Below, one piece after another: positions 34,797 to 42,797 of a DNA stretch of 64,000 nucleotides (position 1 is the first letter of the stretch; each line of letters opens with the position of its first letter). The translations under genes were made by a program, and so were the position numbers. Source of the DNA: Achromobacter sp. UMC46 (GTDB lineage: Bacteria; Pseudomonadota; Gammaproteobacteria; Burkholderiales; Burkholderiaceae_B); NCBI RefSeq assembly GCF_014170335.1, contig NZ_LZZS01000035.1, forward strand, positions 248,001-312,000. Direction: 5' to 3'. The notes below the pieces were generated by a model. The model searched no databases, was not told the DNA's origin, and was given only the letters and a program-made list of their open reading frames with translations.

Positions 34797-35786
34797 ATGT
34801 CCAAGCCTGCCTTGCGTGTCGCCGTCACCGGCGCCGCCGGCCAAATCGGTTACGCACTGCTATTCCGCATCGCCTCCGGCGAAATGCTGGGTAAAGATCA
34901 ACCCGTCATCCTGCAACTGCTGGAAATTCCCGACGAGAAAGCGCAAAAGGCCCTGAAGGGCGTCATCATGGAATTGGATGACTGCGCCTTCCCGCTGCTG
35001 CAGGAAGTGACCGCCCACAGCGACCCGCGCACCGCCTTCAAGGACGCCGACGTGGCCCTGCTGGTCGGCGCCCGTCCGCGCGGCCCCGGCATGGAGCGCA
35101 AGGACCTGCTGTCCGTCAACGCCCAGATCTTCACCGCACAGGGCAAGGCCCTGAACGACGTGGCCAGCCGCAACGTCAAGGTCCTGGTCGTCGGCAACCC
35201 CGCCAACACCAACGCCTACATCGCCATGAAGTCGGCTCCGGACCTGCCGGCCAAGAACTTCACCGCCATGCTGCGCCTGGACCACAACCGCGCCCTGTCG
35301 CAACTGTCCGCCAAGTCGGGCAAGCCGGTCGCCGCCATCGAGAAGCTGGTCGTGTGGGGCAACCACTCGCCCACGATGTACCCCGACTTCCGCTTCGCCA
35401 CCGTCGGCGGCGAGTCGCTGACCAAGCTGATCAATGACGACGCCTGGAACCGCGACACGTTCATCCCGACCGTGGGCAAGCGCGGCGCCGCCATCATCGA
35501 AGCCCGTGGCCTGTCCTCGGCCGCTTCGGCCGCCAACGCCGCCATCGACCACGTCCGTGACTGGGTCCTGGGCAGCAACGGCAAGTGGGTCACGATGGGT
35601 ATCCCGTCGGATGGTTCCTACGGCATCCCCGAAGGCATCATCTACGGCGTGCCGGTCACGACTGAAAACGGCGAATACAAGCGTGTTGAAGGCCTGGAAA
35701 TCGACGCCTTCTCGCGCGAGCGCCTGGACTTCACGCTGAAAGAGCTCCTGGAAGAGCGCGACGGCGTCAAGGACCTGCTGAAGTAA
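34797..35786 (+). CDS. mdh: Malate dehydrogenase
   Basis: A 329-residue NAD-dependent malate dehydrogenase of the group-2 (cytosolic-like) type common in betaproteobacteria. The nucleotide fold is VTGAAGQIGYALLFRIASGEM, substrate-binding arginines are in GARPRGPGMERKDLL and the catalytic histidine is in WGNHSPTMYPDF. I chose the ATG at 34797 with ACGGAGA upstream; the longer frame runs into the promoter region. It ends before a perfect 12-base hairpin. Confidence 0.97.
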   Translation: MSKPALRVAVTGAAGQIGYALLFRIASGEMLGKDQPVILQLLEIPDEKAQKALKGVIMELDDCAFPLLQEVTAHSDPRTAFKDADVALLVGARPRGPGMERKDLLSVNAQIFTAQGKALNDVASRNVKVLVVGNPANTNAYIAMKSAPDLPAKNFTAMLRLDHNRALSQLSAKSGKPVAAIEKLVVWGNHSPTMYPDFRFATVGGESLTKLINDDAWNRDTFIPTVGKRGAAIIEARGLSSAASAANAAIDHVRDWVLGSNGKWVTMGIPSDGSYGIPEGIIYGVPVTTENGEYKRVEGLEIDAFSRERLDFTLKELLEERDGVKDLLK

Positions 35787-35802
35787 GCAGCGTTTGACTG
35801 AA

Positions 35803-35832
35803 GAATTGGGCCCGTTCATGCGGGCCCAATTC
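35803..35832 (+). terminator. Hairpin after mdh
   Basis: A perfect 12-base stem (GAATTGGGCCCG / CGGGCCCAATTC) with a 6-base loop lies 16 bases after the mdh stop codon. It lacks a T-run but is very stable, so it probably ends or protects the mdh transcript. Confidence 0.7.
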
Positions 35833-35861
35833 CTAAGCAAGGCCGCAATACATTCCCGAGG

Positions 35862-35919
35862 CATGAACCTGTCCCTTTTCAGCGCCCGCGGCGATTGTCG
35901 CCAAGGGGACAGATTCATG
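35862..35919. repeat. REP/MITE-like inverted repeat with GGGGACAG ends
   Basis: Left arm 35862-35878 and right arm 35903-35919 pair at 15 of 17 positions (CATGAAnCTGTCCC and its complement), enclosing a second stem GGCGA-ttg-TCGCC at 35890-35902. The GGGGACAGATTCAT end resembles sequences I associate with REP-type elements next to RAYT transposase genes. No transposase gene lies in the window. Confidence 0.55.
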
Positions 35920-35973
35920 TTCCGGACCCGCGATAAGGTCGTGGGCTAGCCATAAGAAAGAACGGAGACCTCC

Positions 35974-36864
35974 ATGTCCAGACCCGAATCGCCCGGCGCC
36001 CTCTTCCGCCGCGCCCTTGCCGAAGAAAGCCCGCTGCAGATCATCGGCGCCATCAATGCGAACCACGCCCTGCTGGCCAAGCGCGCCGGCTACCGCGCCA
36101 TCTACCTGTCCGGCGGCGGCGTCGCAGCCGGTTCGCTGGGCCTGCCCGACCTGGGCATCAACACGATGGACGACGTCCTGACCGACGTGCGCCGCATCAC
36201 CGACGTGTGCGACGTGCCGCTGGTGGTGGACATCGACACCGGCTTCGGCCCGTCGGCGTTCAACATCGCCCGCACCGTCAAGAGCCTGATCAAGTTCGGC
36301 GCGGCCGCCTGCCACATCGAAGACCAGGTCGGCGCCAAGCGCTGCGGCCATCGTCCCGGCAAGGAAATCGTCACTACCGAGGAAATGGCCGACCGCGTCA
36401 AGGCCGCCGCCGACGCGCGCACCGACAGCGACTTCTACCTGATCGCCCGCACCGACGCCATCGCCTCGCACGGCGTGGACGCCGCCATCGAGCGTGCGCT
36501 GGCCTGCGTGGAAGCCGGCGCCGACGCCATCTTCGCCGAAGCCGCCTACGACCTGCCCACCTACGACCGCTTCGTCAAAGCCGTCAAGGTGCCGGTCCTG
36601 GCCAACATCACCGAATTCGGCAAGACGCCGCTGTTCACCGTCGAAGAGTTAAAGAGCGTGGGCGTGGGCATGGTGCTCTACCCGCTGTCCGCCTTCCGCG
36701 CTATGAACAAGGCCGCCGAAGCCGTCTACACCGCCATCCGCCGCGACGGCCACCAGAAAAACGTGGTGGACCTGATGCAGACGCGCGAGGAACTGTACGA
36801 CCGCATCGGCTACCACGAATTCGAATCCAGACTGGATGCGCTCTTCCAAAAGGGCAAAGCGTAA
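35974..36864 (+). CDS. prpB: 2-methylisocitrate lyase
   Basis: A 296-residue member of the isocitrate lyase/PEP mutase family that splits 2-methylisocitrate to pyruvate and succinate. The catalytic signature KRCGHRPGK (122-130) with C124 is the PrpB form. Metal/substrate segments are SGGGVAAGSLGLPDLG and VVDIDTGFG. The start is the ATG at 35974 with GGAGA upstream. It leads the prpB-prpC-prpD group; no PrpR-type activator gene is adjacent. Confidence 0.94.
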   Translation: MSRPESPGALFRRALAEESPLQIIGAINANHALLAKRAGYRAIYLSGGGVAAGSLGLPDLGINTMDDVLTDVRRITDVCDVPLVVDIDTGFGPSAFNIARTVKSLIKFGAAACHIEDQVGAKRCGHRPGKEIVTTEEMADRVKAAADARTDSDFYLIARTDAIASHGVDAAIERALACVEAGADAIFAEAAYDLPTYDRFVKAVKVPVLANITEFGKTPLFTVEELKSVGVGMVLYPLSAFRAMNKAAEAVYTAIRRDGHQKNVVDLMQTREELYDRIGYHEFESRLDALFQKGKA

Positions 36865-36958
36865 GTCCGCAACGCCTTTTGTATCCGGCGCCGCGGCCAT
36901 CCCGGGGCGCCAAGCTGTTCCCCCATATCGTCAATCGCGAAAGGAAAGGAGTAGAGAC

Positions 36959-38152
36959 ATGAGCACGGCTCCCAAGAAGCAAGAAGCCAAACCGGACGCC
37001 AAGCCGGAAGAGAAAGCCGGTTTCAAACCCAAGAAGTCCGTTGCCCTGTCGGGCGTGGTCGCGGGCAACACCGCACTGTGCACGGTGGGCCGCAGCGGCA
37101 ACGACCTGCACTACCGCGGCTACGACATCCTGGACATCGCGCACGCGAGCGAATTCGAGGAAATCGCCCACTTGCTGGTCCATGGCAAACTGCCCAACAA
37201 GTCCGAACTTGCCGCCTACAAGCAAAAGCTGAAGAGCCTGCGCGGCCTGCCGGCCCAGTTGCAAGTGGCGCTGGAAGCCCTGCCCGCTTCCAGCCACCCG
37301 ATGGACGTCATGCGCACCGCCGTGTCGGTGCTGGGCTGCGTGCTGCCCGAGAAAGACGACCACAACACCCCGGGCGCGCGCGACATCGCCGACCGCCTGA
37401 TGGCCAATCTGGGTTCGGCCCTGCTGTACTGGTACCACTACAGCCACAACGGTCGCATCATCGACGTGCAGACGGACGACGACAGCATCGGCGGCCACTT
37501 CCTGCACTTGCTGCACGGCGAAAAGCCCAGCGACGAATGGGTCAAGGCGATGCACATCTCCTTGAACCTGTACGCCGAACACGAGTTCAACGCGTCCACG
37601 TTCACGGCGCGCGTCATCGCCGGCACCGGTTCGGACATGTTCTCGTCCATCGCCGGCGCCATCGGCGCGCTGCGCGGCCCCAAGCATGGCGGCGCCAACG
37701 AAGTGGCGTTCGACGTGCAGAAGCGCTATGAGACGCCGGACGAGGCCGAAGCCGACATCCGCCGCCGCGTCGAGGCCCGCGAAGTTATCATCGGCTTTGG
37801 TCACCCCGTCTACACCGTGTCCGACCCGCGCAACAAGGTCATCAAGGACGTGGCCAAGAAACTGTCCAAAAAGGCCGGCACCACCAAGATGTTCGACATC
37901 GCCGAACGCCTTGAAACGGTCATGTGGGACATCAAGAAGATGTTCCCCAACCTGGACTGGTTCTCGGCCGTCAGCTATCACATGATGGGCGTGCCCACCG
38001 CCATGTTCACCCCGCTGTTCGTCATCGCGCGCACCGCAGGCTGGTCGGCTCACATCATCGAGCAGCGCATCGACAACAAGATCATCCGCCCCACCGCCAA
38101 CTACGTGGGTCCGGAAGACCAGAAGTTCGTGCCGCTGGACAAGCGCAAGTAA
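36959..38152 (+). CDS. prpC: 2-methylcitrate synthase
   Basis: A 397-residue citrate-synthase-family enzyme that condenses propionyl-CoA with oxaloacetate. Catalytic segments are GPKHGGANEVAFDV and FGHPVYTVSDPRN; NLDWFSAVSYHMMGVPTAMFTPLFVIART is the PrpC-type C-terminal region. It is shorter than GltA and lacks its N-terminal domain. The N terminus (about residues 1-27) is an unusual Lys/Pro/Ala-rich, probably disordered extension. The start is the ATG at 36959 with GGAAAGGAG upstream. It lies 94 bases after prpB. Confidence 0.94.
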   Translation: MSTAPKKQEAKPDAKPEEKAGFKPKKSVALSGVVAGNTALCTVGRSGNDLHYRGYDILDIAHASEFEEIAHLLVHGKLPNKSELAAYKQKLKSLRGLPAQLQVALEALPASSHPMDVMRTAVSVLGCVLPEKDDHNTPGARDIADRLMANLGSALLYWYHYSHNGRIIDVQTDDDSIGGHFLHLLHGEKPSDEWVKAMHISLNLYAEHEFNASTFTARVIAGTGSDMFSSIAGAIGALRGPKHGGANEVAFDVQKRYETPDEAEADIRRRVEAREVIIGFGHPVYTVSDPRNKVIKDVAKKLSKKAGTTKMFDIAERLETVMWDIKKMFPNLDWFSAVSYHMMGVPTAMFTPLFVIARTAGWSAHIIEQRIDNKIIRPTANYVGPEDQKFVPLDKRK

Positions 38153-38224
38153 GCCCGGCGCAAGCCAGACGAGAGCAAGGGCGCAGCATGGCTACCTGTA
38201 TTCATTCTATGGAGAGGTACCGCT

Positions 38225-39676
38225 ATGTCTGCCCCGATCTCCAACGTGCGTCCCGATCCCGACCAGGTGCTGGTCGATATCGCGGATTACGTTCTGAACT
38301 ACGAAATCAAGAGCGGCCTGGCGTATGAAACCGCCCGCAGTTGCCTGATCGACACGCTGGGCTGCGGCCTGGAAGCGCTGGAGTACCCGGCGTGCAAGAA
38401 ATTGCTGGGCCCGGTCGTGCCGGGCACGGTGGTGCCCCACGGCGCCAAGGTGCCCGGCACGTCTTTCCAGCTGGACCCGGTGCAGGCCGCGTTCAACATC
38501 GGCACGATCATCCGCTGGCTGGATTTCAACGACACGTGGCTGGCCGCCGAATGGGGCCACCCGTCGGACAACCTGGGCGGCATCCTGGCCACCGCCGACT
38601 GGCTGTCCCGCACCGCGGTCGCCGCCGGCAAGCCTCCCCTGACCATGCGCGACGTCCTGACCGGGATGATCAAGGCGCACGAGATCCAGGGTTGCATCGC
38701 GCTGGAGAACTCTTTCAACAAAGTCGGGCTGGACCACGTCGTGCTGGTCAAGGTGGCGTCCACCGCCGTCGTGGCGCAGATGCTGGGGCTGGACCGCGAT
38801 GAAGTGATCAACGCCGTATCGCTTGCGTGGGTCGACGGCCAAAGCCTGCGCACCTACCGCCACGCCCCCAATACCGGCAGCCGCAAAAGCTGGGCAGCCG
38901 GCGACGCCACCAGCCGCGCCGTGCGCCTGGCGCTGATCGCCAAGACCGGCGAAATGGGCTATCCGTCGGTGCTGACCGCCAAGACCTGGGGCTTTTACGA
39001 CGTGCTCTTCAAGGGCCAGCCGTTCACGTTCCAGCGGCCCTATGGCAGCTACGTGATGGAGAACGTGCTGTTCAAGATCTCGTTCCCCGCCGAGTTCCAT
39101 TCGCAGACCGCAGTGGAATGCGCCATGGAGATCCACGACCGGCTGCGCGCCCAAGGCAAGCGCTCGGAGGACATCAAGGCGATCACGATCCGCACGCACG
39201 AGGCCTGCATCCGCATCATCGACAAGAAGGGTCCGCTGAACAACCCCGCCGACCGCGACCACTGCATCCAGTACATGGTGGCCGTGCCCGTGCTATTCGG
39301 CCGCCTGACGGCCGGCGACTACGAAGACGAGATCGCCCGCGATCCGCGCATCGACGCGCTGCGCGACAAGATCGTCTGCGTGGAAGACCCGGCCTATACC
39401 CGCGATTACCACGATCCGGACAAGCGCTCGATCGCCAATGCGCTGACCGTCGAGTTCAACGACGGCTCCCGGTTCGACGAGATCGTCTGCGAATACCCCA
39501 TCGGCCACAAGCGCCGCCGGCAGGACGGCATCCCGCTGCTGGAAGCCAAATTCCGGACCAACCTGGCGCGCATGTTCCCGGCCAAGCAGCAGCGCCGCAT
39601 CCTGGACGTGTCGCTGGACCAGCAGGCGCTGGAGGCCATGCCGGTGCACGAGTACGTGGACTTGTATGTGATCTGA
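38225..39676 (+). CDS. prpD: 2-methylcitrate dehydratase
   Basis: A 483-residue MmgE/PrpD-family dehydratase that converts 2-methylcitrate to 2-methyl-cis-aconitate. Family segments are CLIDTLGCGLEALEYPACKKLLGPVVPGT, WLDFNDTWLAAEWGHPSDNLGGILATADW and NTGSRKSWAAGDATSRAVRLA. The length matches E. coli PrpD (483). The start is the ATG at 38225 behind GGAG. The aconitase-type partner needed for rehydration is not in the window and would be supplied by another locus. Confidence 0.95.
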   Translation: MSAPISNVRPDPDQVLVDIADYVLNYEIKSGLAYETARSCLIDTLGCGLEALEYPACKKLLGPVVPGTVVPHGAKVPGTSFQLDPVQAAFNIGTIIRWLDFNDTWLAAEWGHPSDNLGGILATADWLSRTAVAAGKPPLTMRDVLTGMIKAHEIQGCIALENSFNKVGLDHVVLVKVASTAVVAQMLGLDRDEVINAVSLAWVDGQSLRTYRHAPNTGSRKSWAAGDATSRAVRLALIAKTGEMGYPSVLTAKTWGFYDVLFKGQPFTFQRPYGSYVMENVLFKISFPAEFHSQTAVECAMEIHDRLRAQGKRSEDIKAITIRTHEACIRIIDKKGPLNNPADRDHCIQYMVAVPVLFGRLTAGDYEDEIARDPRIDALRDKIVCVEDPAYTRDYHDPDKRSIANALTVEFNDGSRFDEIVCEYPIGHKRRRQDGIPLLEAKFRTNLARMFPAKQQRRILDVSLDQQALEAMPVHEYVDLYVI

Positions 39677-39701
39677 AGCGGGCTGCCTTGGCGCCGCGAC
39701 A

Positions 39702-39732
39702 AACGCCCCGGGCGCCATGGCCCCGGGGCGTT
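39702..39732 (+). terminator. Hairpin after prpD
   Basis: AACGCCCCGGG and CCCGGGGCGTT form a perfect 11-base stem with a 9-base loop, 25 bases after the prpD stop codon. Only two T residues follow, so termination strength is uncertain. Confidence 0.65.
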
Positions 39733-39796
39733 GGCCGGCGTCCGGCCGCAAGGTTGCCGCAGCTTACAATGCGGCTTTCCTCGATCGGATCGCGCC

Positions 39797-40225
39797 ATGG
39801 CCATGCTCTGGGTCAAGACCTTCCATATTGTCTTCATCGCTTCCTGGTTTGCCGGCTTGTTCTATCTGCCGCGCATTTTCGTGAACCTGGCGCAGCAGAC
39901 GGACGCCTCCGTCCAGGCCACGCTGCTGGGCATGGCCCGCCGGCTGTACCGCTTCACCACCATCCTTGCCGTGGTCGCCATCGTGTTCGGCATGTGGCTT
40001 TACCTGGGCTATCGCATCGGCGTGGGCCCCGGCAACGGCTGGATGCACGCCAAACTCTTTTTCGTCCTGCTCGTCATCGGCTACCATCACGCCTGTGGCT
40101 TGATGCTGCGAAAATTCGAACAGGGCAAAAACACCCGTTCGCACAAGTTCTATCGCTGGTTCAACGAAGTTCCCGTCTTGCTGCTATTGGTGGTGGTGGC
40201 GCTGGTCGTCGTCAAACCCTTCTGA
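39797..40225 (+). CDS. HemJ-like protoporphyrinogen oxidase (CopD family)
   Basis: A 142-residue four-span membrane protein of the HemJ/CopD-like family. The conserved histidine H10 lies in the opening FHIVFIASWFAGLFYLPRIFVN, and the late GYHHACGLMLRKF is also typical. HemJ oxidises protoporphyrinogen IX to protoporphyrin IX in heme synthesis in many Gram-negative bacteria. The start is the ATG at 39797. It stands 34 bases before the RNA methyltransferase gene and may be cotranscribed with it. Some annotations call such proteins only CopD-family. Confidence 0.82.
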   Translation: MAMLWVKTFHIVFIASWFAGLFYLPRIFVNLAQQTDASVQATLLGMARRLYRFTTILAVVAIVFGMWLYLGYRIGVGPGNGWMHAKLFFVLLVIGYHHACGLMLRKFEQGKNTRSHKFYRWFNEVPVLLLLVVVALVVVKPF

Positions 40226-40259
40226 TTCCCCCTACCTTTGCACATTCGCCAGGATTCGT

Positions 40260-42098
40260 ATGTCCTCTGATGAACACGACCGTCCGCGCAAGACGCTGAC
40301 GATCAAGAAAACGGCCCGCGACGCCCACGCCGAAGAAGCGCCCAAGCGCACCCGCACGGGCGCCCGCGCCCGCCTGGTCGCCCAGATCGAGCGCACCCGC
40401 GAAAACGTCGAACGCCAGAAAGACCCCGAGGGCTACCAGCGCCGCCAGGAAGAAGAGGCGCGCTACGCCCGCAAGCCGGCCGCCGGCGGCCGCGGCGCAG
40501 CCCCCCGCGGGCAGGCGCCGCGTAGTGGCCAATCCGATCGCAGCCAGTCCGAACGCGGCCAATATGACCGCGGCGCGCCCAGCCGGGGAGCCTCCGAACG
40601 CGGTGCGCCCAGCCGAGGCCCGTCCGACCGCGCCCCGCGCAGCCGCTCCTCCGACGACTCGCGCCGCGACCCGGGCGCAAGCGCCGGTTCGCGCCCCCCG
40701 CGTGCGCAGCAGCGCGCGCCGCGCCTGCGCGACGACCAATACATCGCCCCCGCCACGCCGGCGGGACGCTTCTACGATCCGTTCGAAGACGACGGCCCCG
40801 CGCCCGAATTCGCCGCCGAGCCCGATCACGGCGACGTGCCGGATCACAGCCAGGACGCGCAGCCGGAATTCTCCCGGGAACGCGACGATTCGCGCGAACG
40901 CGCCCCGGCCGCGGACACCCGCAGCCGCCGCCCGCGCGAAGTGCGCCAGGCGGAAGTGTTCACGGTGTTCGCCCCCTGCCCGCAAGGCCTGGAAGAGGCC
41001 CTGACGGCCGAAATGCAGGCCCTGGGCTATGAAGACGCCAAGGCCGGCCGCGCCGGCTGCTCGTTCACGGCCGATTGGGCCGGCGTGCAGCGCGCGAACC
41101 TGTATTCGCGCCTGGCGACCCGCATCCTGGTGCAGGTCGCGCACGCCGAGATCTCGCACGAAGACGACATCCTGGACCTGGCCCGCGACACCCCCTGGGA
41201 ACGCTGGTTCGGCGCTGAGCAGACGCTGCGCGTGGACACCTCGGCCATCAAGAGCCCGGTGCAAAGCCTGCAGTACTGCAATCTGCGCGCCAAGGACGGC
41301 ATTTGCGACCGCCTGCGCGAACTGGAAGGCGAACGCCCCAGCATCGACACGGTGCGGCCGGACGCCCGCGTCCACCTGTTCCTGACAGGCCATACGGCCA
41401 CCCTGTACCTGGACACCTCGGGCGAATCGCTGTTCAAGCGCGGCTGGCGCCTGGACAAGGGCGAAGCCCCGCTGCGCGAGAACCTGGCGGCCGGCATGCT
41501 GGCCCTGGCGGGCTGGGACCCGGCGGCGCCGCTGCTGGACCCGTTCTGCGGTTCGGGCACCATCCTGATCGAGGCGGCCTGGATCGCGCTGGGCGTGCCC
41601 CCGGGCATTTCGCGCCCGTTCGGCTTCGAGCGCCTGCGCGACCATGACGCCTACCGCTGGCGCGACCTGAAGGACGACGCCCGCTCGCGCATCCTGCCGC
41701 AGCTGGACGCGCCGCTGGTGGGCTACGACCTGGACCCGCAAGCCATTGAATTCGCCCAGAACAACGCCGAACGCGCCTGGCTGACGGCCGATTCCATCCG
41801 CTTTGAAATCGGCGACGCCCGCGAGATCGCGGCGCCTGCCGACCACGGCTGGATCGTCACCAACCCGCCCTACGGCGAGCGCATGCTGACCGAGCAGGAC
41901 GCGGAGCTGTGGCGCGATTGGGCCAGCTGCCTGAAGCGCAATTTCGCCGGCTGGCAGTTGCACGTCATCACCAGCGACCTGACCCTGCCCAACCAGATGC
42001 GCCTGAAGCCCAAGCGCCGCGTGCCGCTGTACAACGGCGCGCTGGACTGCCGCCTGTTCGGTTTCGAACTGGTCGCCGCTGGCTACCGCGACGCCTGA
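40260..42098 (+). CDS. THUMP-domain RNA methyltransferase, RlmL-like, with long disordered N terminus
   Basis: A 612-residue protein. Residues 1-230 are low-complexity and charged, with an Arg/Ser/Gly-rich stretch at about 74-155 made of near-repeats such as GAPSRGASERGAPSRGPSDR. Residues 231-380 hold the ferredoxin-like/THUMP RNA-binding part (VFAPCPQGLEEALTAEMQALG onward). Residues about 390-612 are a class I methyltransferase with LLDPFCGSGTILIEAAW (SAM motif) and the N6/N2-methylation motif TNPPYGER. The core matches the N-terminal half of E. coli RlmL, which makes m2G2445 in 23S rRNA; no RlmK half is fused here. The tail is longer than I expect for the family. Confidence 0.9.
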   Translation: MSSDEHDRPRKTLTIKKTARDAHAEEAPKRTRTGARARLVAQIERTRENVERQKDPEGYQRRQEEEARYARKPAAGGRGAAPRGQAPRSGQSDRSQSERGQYDRGAPSRGASERGAPSRGPSDRAPRSRSSDDSRRDPGASAGSRPPRAQQRAPRLRDDQYIAPATPAGRFYDPFEDDGPAPEFAAEPDHGDVPDHSQDAQPEFSRERDDSRERAPAADTRSRRPREVRQAEVFTVFAPCPQGLEEALTAEMQALGYEDAKAGRAGCSFTADWAGVQRANLYSRLATRILVQVAHAEISHEDDILDLARDTPWERWFGAEQTLRVDTSAIKSPVQSLQYCNLRAKDGICDRLRELEGERPSIDTVRPDARVHLFLTGHTATLYLDTSGESLFKRGWRLDKGEAPLRENLAAGMLALAGWDPAAPLLDPFCGSGTILIEAAWIALGVPPGISRPFGFERLRDHDAYRWRDLKDDARSRILPQLDAPLVGYDLDPQAIEFAQNNAERAWLTADSIRFEIGDAREIAAPADHGWIVTNPPYGERMLTEQDAELWRDWASCLKRNFAGWQLHVITSDLTLPNQMRLKPKRRVPLYNGALDCRLFGFELVAAGYRDA

Positions 42099-42104
42099 TC
42101 ACAC

Positions 42105-42146
42105 GGCGCCCGGGCGGCCTTCCCGCCCCGGGCGCCCCCCCTTTTT
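42105..42146 (+). terminator. Terminator after the RlmL-like gene
   Basis: GGCGCCCGGG (42105-42114) pairs perfectly with CCCGGGCGCC (42127-42136), followed by a C-run and five T residues. It begins 7 bases after the stop codon. Confidence 0.75.
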
Positions 42147-42278
42147 CCGCCCGGACCCGCGCGTTGTAAAAGCGCCGCAACATGGTGCGCGTATCTTTGC
42201 TTATGGTGCCCCGTCGCGCGGTTTTGGGGCATTATCAGCACCAGGGTGTTGCCAAGTTGCACCTGATTGCACCTTCCT

Positions 42279-42342
42279 CTTGCACAGTTTCAGGGTAAAC
42301 CCTATAATTCGGGTTATCCCTAGTAGCAAACAACTGTGCAAG
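42279..42342 (+). promoter_or_regulatory. Near-consensus sigma-70 promoter set in nested inverted repeats
   Basis: A TTGCAC -35 box (42280-42285) and a perfect TATAAT -10 box (42303-42308) are 17 bases apart, the ideal spacing. The -35 is part of CTTGCACAGTT (42279-42289), whose exact complement AACTGTGCAAG lies at 42332-42342, downstream of the expected start. Between them AGGGTAAACCC and GGGTTATCCCT pair at 9 of 11 positions around the -10 box. Two more TTGCAC copies lie upstream at 42257 and 42267. A strong promoter with an operator overlapping it is the natural reading. Confidence 0.8.
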
Positions 42343-42357
42343 CCCGTGGAGGCTAAC

Positions 42358-42546
42358 GTGATCAACCCGAACAACACCATCCGCCTGACCGACGAACTCG
42401 AGCGCCAACTGATGCTCCAGGCTATTGAAGAACAATTCCGTCCGCACCCGATGCGGGCGTTGGCCGCAGGCCTGCGTAAGCTGGCCCACGGCGTGAAGGC
42501 CCTGGCCGGCAAGACGAGCGCCAAGAACGCGCACTCCGCAGCCTAA
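42358..42546 (+). CDS. Unknown 62-residue protein
   Basis: A small basic protein (62 residues) beginning at GTG 42358 with an excellent GGAGG ribosome site six bases upstream; a longer in-frame start would use a TTG inside the promoter -35 box. It is predicted mostly helical: TDELERQLMLQAIEEQF, then RALAAGLRKLAHGVKALAG, an amphipathic Lys/Arg/Ala helix, and a short polar tail. No membrane span or known motif is seen. It has its own near-consensus promoter and a strong terminator, so it is very likely expressed as a single gene. I cannot name a function. Confidence 0.75.
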   Translation: MINPNNTIRLTDELERQLMLQAIEEQFRPHPMRALAAGLRKLAHGVKALAGKTSAKNAHSAA

Positions 42547-42618
42547 AGACAGGCCTGGACCTTAAGCGCTAAGGTCCGAAAGATTTTCCCCTTGGGGGCT
42601 GCATAGCCCCTTTTATAG

Positions 42619-42645
42619 ACCCGCCCTTACCGGCGGGTTTTTTTT
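42619..42645 (+). terminator. Strong terminator of the 62-residue gene
   Basis: ACCCGCC and GGCGGGT arms with a short loop run into an eight-T tract. This is the strongest T-tract terminator in the window and lies 72 bases after the stop codon. Confidence 0.93.
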
Positions 42646-42654
42646 CGTCCGGTC

Positions 42655-42778
42655 TTTTTCCCCTTGGGGGCAGAGAACTGAAGCGTGAGGGCACCTCCCC
42701 CGCCGGGCCGCCCCAAAAGGGGAGAGCCCCCTTTGGGGCGGCAGGAAGCCCGCAGGGCGCGCCGTGGGGGCACCTTTT
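42655..42778. repeat. GC-rich intergenic repeat with stem-loops
   Basis: This stretch opens with CCCCTTGGGGGC, a sequence also found at about 42590, and contains an imperfect hairpin (42707-42722 with 42728-42742, GCCGCCCCAAAAGGGG pairing with one bulge). It has no coding potential. It looks like a dispersed intergenic repeat of the CCCCTTGGGG type. Confidence 0.5.
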
Positions 42779-42797
42779 TATCGGATAATGGCGACCC

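Noticed and set aside
36959..38152. A second citrate synthase in place of methylcitrate synthase
   Set aside because: It lacks the GltA N-terminal domain, has the FGHPVYTVSDPRN form of the active site and lies between prpB and prpD.
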